A program made the translations under genes and the position numbers. A model generated the notes under the pieces. It was not told the DNA's origin and did not search any database. It saw only the letters and a program-made list of their open reading frames with translations. This document shows, piece by piece, positions 13,880 through 16,088 of a DNA stretch of 16,088 nt. The stretch's first letter is position 1. Every line of letters starts with the position of its first letter. The stretch spans positions 1-16,088 of the forward strand of contig JALOLQ010000006.1 of NCBI GenBank assembly GCA_025455895.1, written 5' to 3'. The DNA comes from Solirubrobacteraceae bacterium (GTDB taxonomy: Bacteria; Actinomycetota; Thermoleophilia; Solirubrobacterales; Solirubrobacteraceae).

Positions 13880-15052
13880 ATGGTCGTCTGCGTTCTCCTT
13901 CCGCGTTTCCCGCTCGCCGTCGCCGCCGGCGGGCGCGCCGCGCTCGCCGCGGGGCCGATGGCGCTCGCCCCGGAGCCCGGGCGCGAACAGGTCGTCGGCG
14001 AGGTCTCGCAGGCGGCCGAGGCGCTCGGCATCCATCCGGGGATGCGGCTCGGGGAGGCGCTCGCGCGCTCGCCCTCGCTGGCGCTCGTGCCCCCGGACCC
14101 GGTCGGCGTCGCCGACGCCTGGGACCGCGTGCTCGCCCGCCTGGAGGCGACCGGCGCGGCGGTCGAGGACGGCGGTCCCGGCAGCGCGTGCTTCGAGGCG
14201 CGCGGGCTGCAGCGCCTGCACGGCGGCTCGCTCGACGCCGTCGTCACGGCCACCCGCGCAGCGCTGCGCCTGCCCGCCCGGATCGGCGCCGGACCCTCGC
14301 GGTTCTGCGCGATCGCCGCCGCCACGCAGGCGCGCACGCGCCGCGCCCACGTCGTCCGCGGGGCCGAGGACCTCGCGGCGCGGCCGGTCGCGCTGCTGCG
14401 CCGCCGCGAGCAGACCGCGCGCCTGCCCGAGGAGCTCGAACGGCTCGGGATCACGACGCTCGGCGCGCTCGCGGCGCTCCCGCGTGACGCCGTCGCCGAC
14501 CGCTTCGGGCCGCCCGGCCTGCTCGCCCACGATCTCGCTCGGGGGCTGGATGACCCGCTGCGTCCGCGCGCCCCGCAGGAGGTCGTCGCCGAGACGCTCG
14601 AGCTCGACGAGTCGGCCGCCGGGCCGCAGCTCGAGCGGGCGCTCGGCCTGCTGATCGACCGGCTGCTCGCCCGTCCCGAGCGCCGCGGGCGCACGCTGCG
14701 CGCCGCCATCCTCTCGGCCACGCTCGTCGAGGGCGGCACCTGGCGCGAGCGGGTCGTCTTCCGCGAGCCGCTCGCCGACCCGCGGCGGATGCGCCTGGCG
14801 CTCACGCCGCGCCTGGCGCTGCTGCCCGCCCCGGCCGAGTCGCTGCGGCTCACCGCCGAGCAACTCGGCCCGCCGCCCGCCGGGGATCGGGCGCTGTTCG
14901 GCGAGGCGCGCGAGCGCCGTCGTGCGCGGCTGCGCGAGGCCGTCGGTCAGGCCCGCGCCGCGGCCGGGCCGGAGGCGGCGCTGCGGGTGCTCACCGTCGA
15001 CCCGGACTCGCGCGTGCCCGAGCGCCGCGCCGTCCTGACCCCGTTCGAATGA
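13880..15052 (+). CDS. imuB: ImuB-like Y-family polymerase homologue, probably catalytically inactive
   Basis: 390 residues from ATG 13880. The GTG at 13868 lies within the SOS box and is unlikely to be the start. The order is palm start 'VCVLLPRFPLAVA', 'SQAAEALGIHPGMRLGEALA', 'FEARGLQRLHGG', helix-hairpin-helix 'LERLGITTLGALAALPRDAVADRFG', and little finger. The end is 'LTVDPDSRVPERRAVLTPF'. Active Y-family enzymes have an Asp near residue 7 and an Asp-Glu pair before 'LDxxG'. Here these are Leu/Pro and Gly/Ser, so no catalysis is expected. ImuB proteins act as adaptors that bring ImuA and DnaE2 to the beta clamp for mutagenic repair. The clamp motif (QLxLF) is at best degenerate ('DRALF'). 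SOS control is clear. No imuA or dnaE2 is in the window. Confidence 0.85.
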   Translation: MVVCVLLPRFPLAVAAGGRAALAAGPMALAPEPGREQVVGEVSQAAEALGIHPGMRLGEALARSPSLALVPPDPVGVADAWDRVLARLEATGAAVEDGGPGSACFEARGLQRLHGGSLDAVVTATRAALRLPARIGAGPSRFCAIAAATQARTRRAHVVRGAEDLAARPVALLRRREQTARLPEELERLGITTLGALAALPRDAVADRFGPPGLLAHDLARGLDDPLRPRAPQEVVAETLELDESAAGPQLERALGLLIDRLLARPERRGRTLRAAILSATLVEGGTWRERVVFREPLADPRRMRLALTPRLALLPAPAESLRLTAEQLGPPPAGDRALFGEARERRRARLREAVGQARAAAGPEAALRVLTVDPDSRVPERRAVLTPFE

Positions 15053-16088
15053 CCCCCGGGGCCCGCCGCCTGGCCGAGCCGCGCCCGGCGCTCGTGCTCG
15101 CCGGCCGCGGCGGGCGCCCGCTGGAGGTGGACGGCCACGAGGTCGTCGCCGTGCGCGAGTCGTGGCTGATCGAGGACCGCTGGTGGACGCCGCGGGCGCT
15201 GCGCCGGCGCTACTGGGAGGTCGTCACCGTGGACGGTCGCGACCTCGTCGTCTTCCGCGACCTCGAGGCGGGCGCGTGGTTCCGGCAGCGCTGACGGCAC
15301 GGCCTTGCCGGTCTGCTCGCCGCGCATGTCCTCGGCTTCGTAGCCGGTGAACTGGATCGAGAGGTAGCCGCCCTTGGCGGCGTCGCCGGTGAGCGTGCGG
15401 TCGATCTTCCAGGCGCCCTTGGCGATCGTGGCGTTGTAGGTCTCGAAGCCGGTCGAGCCGTCGGGCCGGGCGAAGCCCAGCCGCACGCGCACGACGCCGC
15501 GCGCCTTCGTGCTGATCGTGCCGTCCACCTTGAGGCGCCCGCCGCTGAGGCTCGTGGTCTTGCGCACGAGCAGCGCCTTGACCGACGCGGCGCGCAGGCG
15601 GACCTCGTCGGGCTGGACGCGGTCGTTGCCGGCGTACTCGAGCTCGACGATCCCGGTGTCCTTCGGCTGGGTCTTCGGGAGCGTGCGGCGGATCGTGATC
15701 CGCTGCTCGGCCGCGCGCGCGACCGGGCCGCCGCGCCGGGCGGCCTTGCCGGAGCTGATCGGGACGCTGAAGCGCGTGGTGCGCCCGGAGGACTCGTAGG
15801 CGACGTCGAGGTCAGCGCCGGGGACGACGGCGTTCGAGGTGATCTCGACGAGCATGTCGAGGACCCCGTCGTCGACCCCGGCGCGCAGGACCTTGAGCTT
15901 CGCAGGGTCCTTCGGCGCCGGCGGCGCGGCTGCGGAGGGGGCGACCGGCGCCGGGACGGGCGCGGGCGTCTGCGGCGCCGGCGGGACCGCTCCGGCGATC
16001 GTGAACGAGCGCTCGGCGGGGGTGGCGTCCTGGTTGCCCGGCAGGTCGCGTGCCCGCACACGGAAGGTGTGCGCGCCTGCGGCCAGCG
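14947..16088 (-). CDS. Secreted/surface repeat protein, C-terminal part (5' end beyond window)
   Basis: Partial: the N-terminus lies to the right. Visible parts are the end of an Ig-like or beta-sandwich repeat ('LAAGAHTFRVRARDLPGNQDATPAERSFTI'), a Pro/Ala linker (about 15905-15995), then a roughly 200-residue beta-rich domain. That domain ends near 'GGYLSIQFTGYEAEDMRGEQTGKAV' at about 15300. Sense coding is clear down to that point. Below it the frame stays open to the TGA at 14947 but runs antisense through the DUF6504-like gene and into imuB, and its composition turns poor (Arg/Ala/Gly). The natural C-terminus may thus be near 15300 and the stop lost, or the tail really is encoded there. 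Adhesion or cell-wall function is only a guess. Confidence 0.6.
   Translation of the reverse strand, partial: LAAGAHTFRVRARDLPGNQDATPAERSFTIAGAVPPAPQTPAPVPAPVAPSAAAPPAPKDPAKLKVLRAGVDDGVLDMLVEITSNAVVPGADLDVAYESSGRTTRFSVPISSGKAARRGGPVARAAEQRITIRRTLPKTQPKDTGIVELEYAGNDRVQPDEVRLRAASVKALLVRKTTSLSGGRLKVDGTISTKARGVVRVRLGFARPDGSTGFETYNATIAKGAWKIDRTLTGDAAKGGYLSIQFTGYEAEDMRGEQTGKAVPSALPEPRARLEVAEDDEVATVHGDDLPVAPAQRPRRPPAVLDQPRLAHGDDLVAVHLQRAPAAAGEHERRARLGQAAGPGGHSNGVRTARRSGTRESGSTVSTRSAASGPAAARA
15049..15294 (+). CDS. DUF6504-like small protein coupled to imuB
   Basis: 81 residues. The ATG at 15049 overlaps the imuB stop (ATGA), so it is translationally coupled and should also be SOS-inducible. The core 'LEVDGHEVVAVRESWLIEDRWWTPRALRRRYWEVVTVDGRDLVVFRDL' has the conserved double Trp, Arg-Arg-x-Tyr and Phe-Arg-Asp of the DUF6504 type. 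Such proteins often stand next to, or fuse with, ImuB-type polymerases in actinobacteria. Its biochemical role is unknown. It is completely overlapped on the other strand by the open frame of the gene entering from the right edge. Confidence 0.8.
   Translation: MTPGARRLAEPRPALVLAGRGGRPLEVDGHEVVAVRESWLIEDRWWTPRALRRRYWEVVTVDGRDLVVFRDLEAGAWFRQR

Noticed and set aside
12571..14487. Plus-strand open frame of 638 codons
   Set aside because: It starts inside rnpB and runs through the SCP2-like gene in another frame, antisense to the YczE-like gene, then into imuB. Low-complexity composition.

Overview
The window looks like chromosomal DNA from a very GC-rich actinobacterium, most likely the Thermoleophilia/Solirubrobacterales branch. 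This placement is inferred. It rests on extreme G/C at third codon positions, an SOS box of actinobacterial type (TCGAAC-N4-GTTCGA) in front of lexA, frequent GTG starts, leaderless-looking promoters, and a terminal gene encoding the 'HTFRVRARD..GN' type of surface domain. I see no insertion sequence, phage gene or CRISPR array. This is mostly core-type DNA.

Layout. 1-3049 (minus strand): a membrane glycosyltransferase cut by the window edge, then, in transcription order tlpA/ccmG - ccmH - ccdA, joined by 4-base GTGA/ATGA overlaps. 3127-3527: tRNA-Gly(CCC) and a cold-shock protein with a leader. 3574-4377 (minus): three small genes, one of them a faint RsiG look-alike and one a zinc ribbon. 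4483-7723 (plus): ccmE - ccmF - a ccmI-like gene - secG. Together with the minus-strand block this gives much of a System I (Ccm) cytochrome c maturation pathway. The heme ABC exporter genes ccmABCD are not in the window. 7724-8066: a non-coding stretch with several strong and partly competing inverted repeats. 8067-10489: an iron-dependent alcohol dehydrogenase/maleylacetate reductase-like gene and a small GNAT-like gene (both minus), divergent from a LysR regulator. 10537-10621: tRNA-Leu(GAG).

10725-15294 is rich in SOS and RNA-processing features. It holds lexA with a perfect SOS palindrome, a small zinc-binding protein gene, a lipoprotein gene with an internal duplication, the RNase P RNA gene rnpB with clear promoter and terminator, an SCP2-like gene, a convergent YczE-like membrane protein gene, and a second SOS box in front of an ImuB-like inactive Y-family polymerase plus a DUF6504-like partner. 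A minus-strand gene for a secreted or surface protein enters from the right edge. Its open frame runs antisense through the DUF6504-like gene.

How the genes work together. The Ccm genes form one functional unit split over two divergent transcripts: reductant delivery and apocytochrome reduction (CcdA, TlpA/CcmG, CcmH), and heme delivery and ligation (CcmE, CcmF, CcmI-like). CcmE has the non-canonical cysteine heme-binding motif, with Phe where the usual Tyr sits. LexA probably controls both itself and the ImuB-like gene 3 kb away. No wholly new system is evident. The most interesting items are the CcmE variant, the structured intergenic region after secG, the 13-bp inverted repeat with flanking direct repeats before imuB, the recurrent leaderless promoter pattern, and the antisense overlap at the right end.
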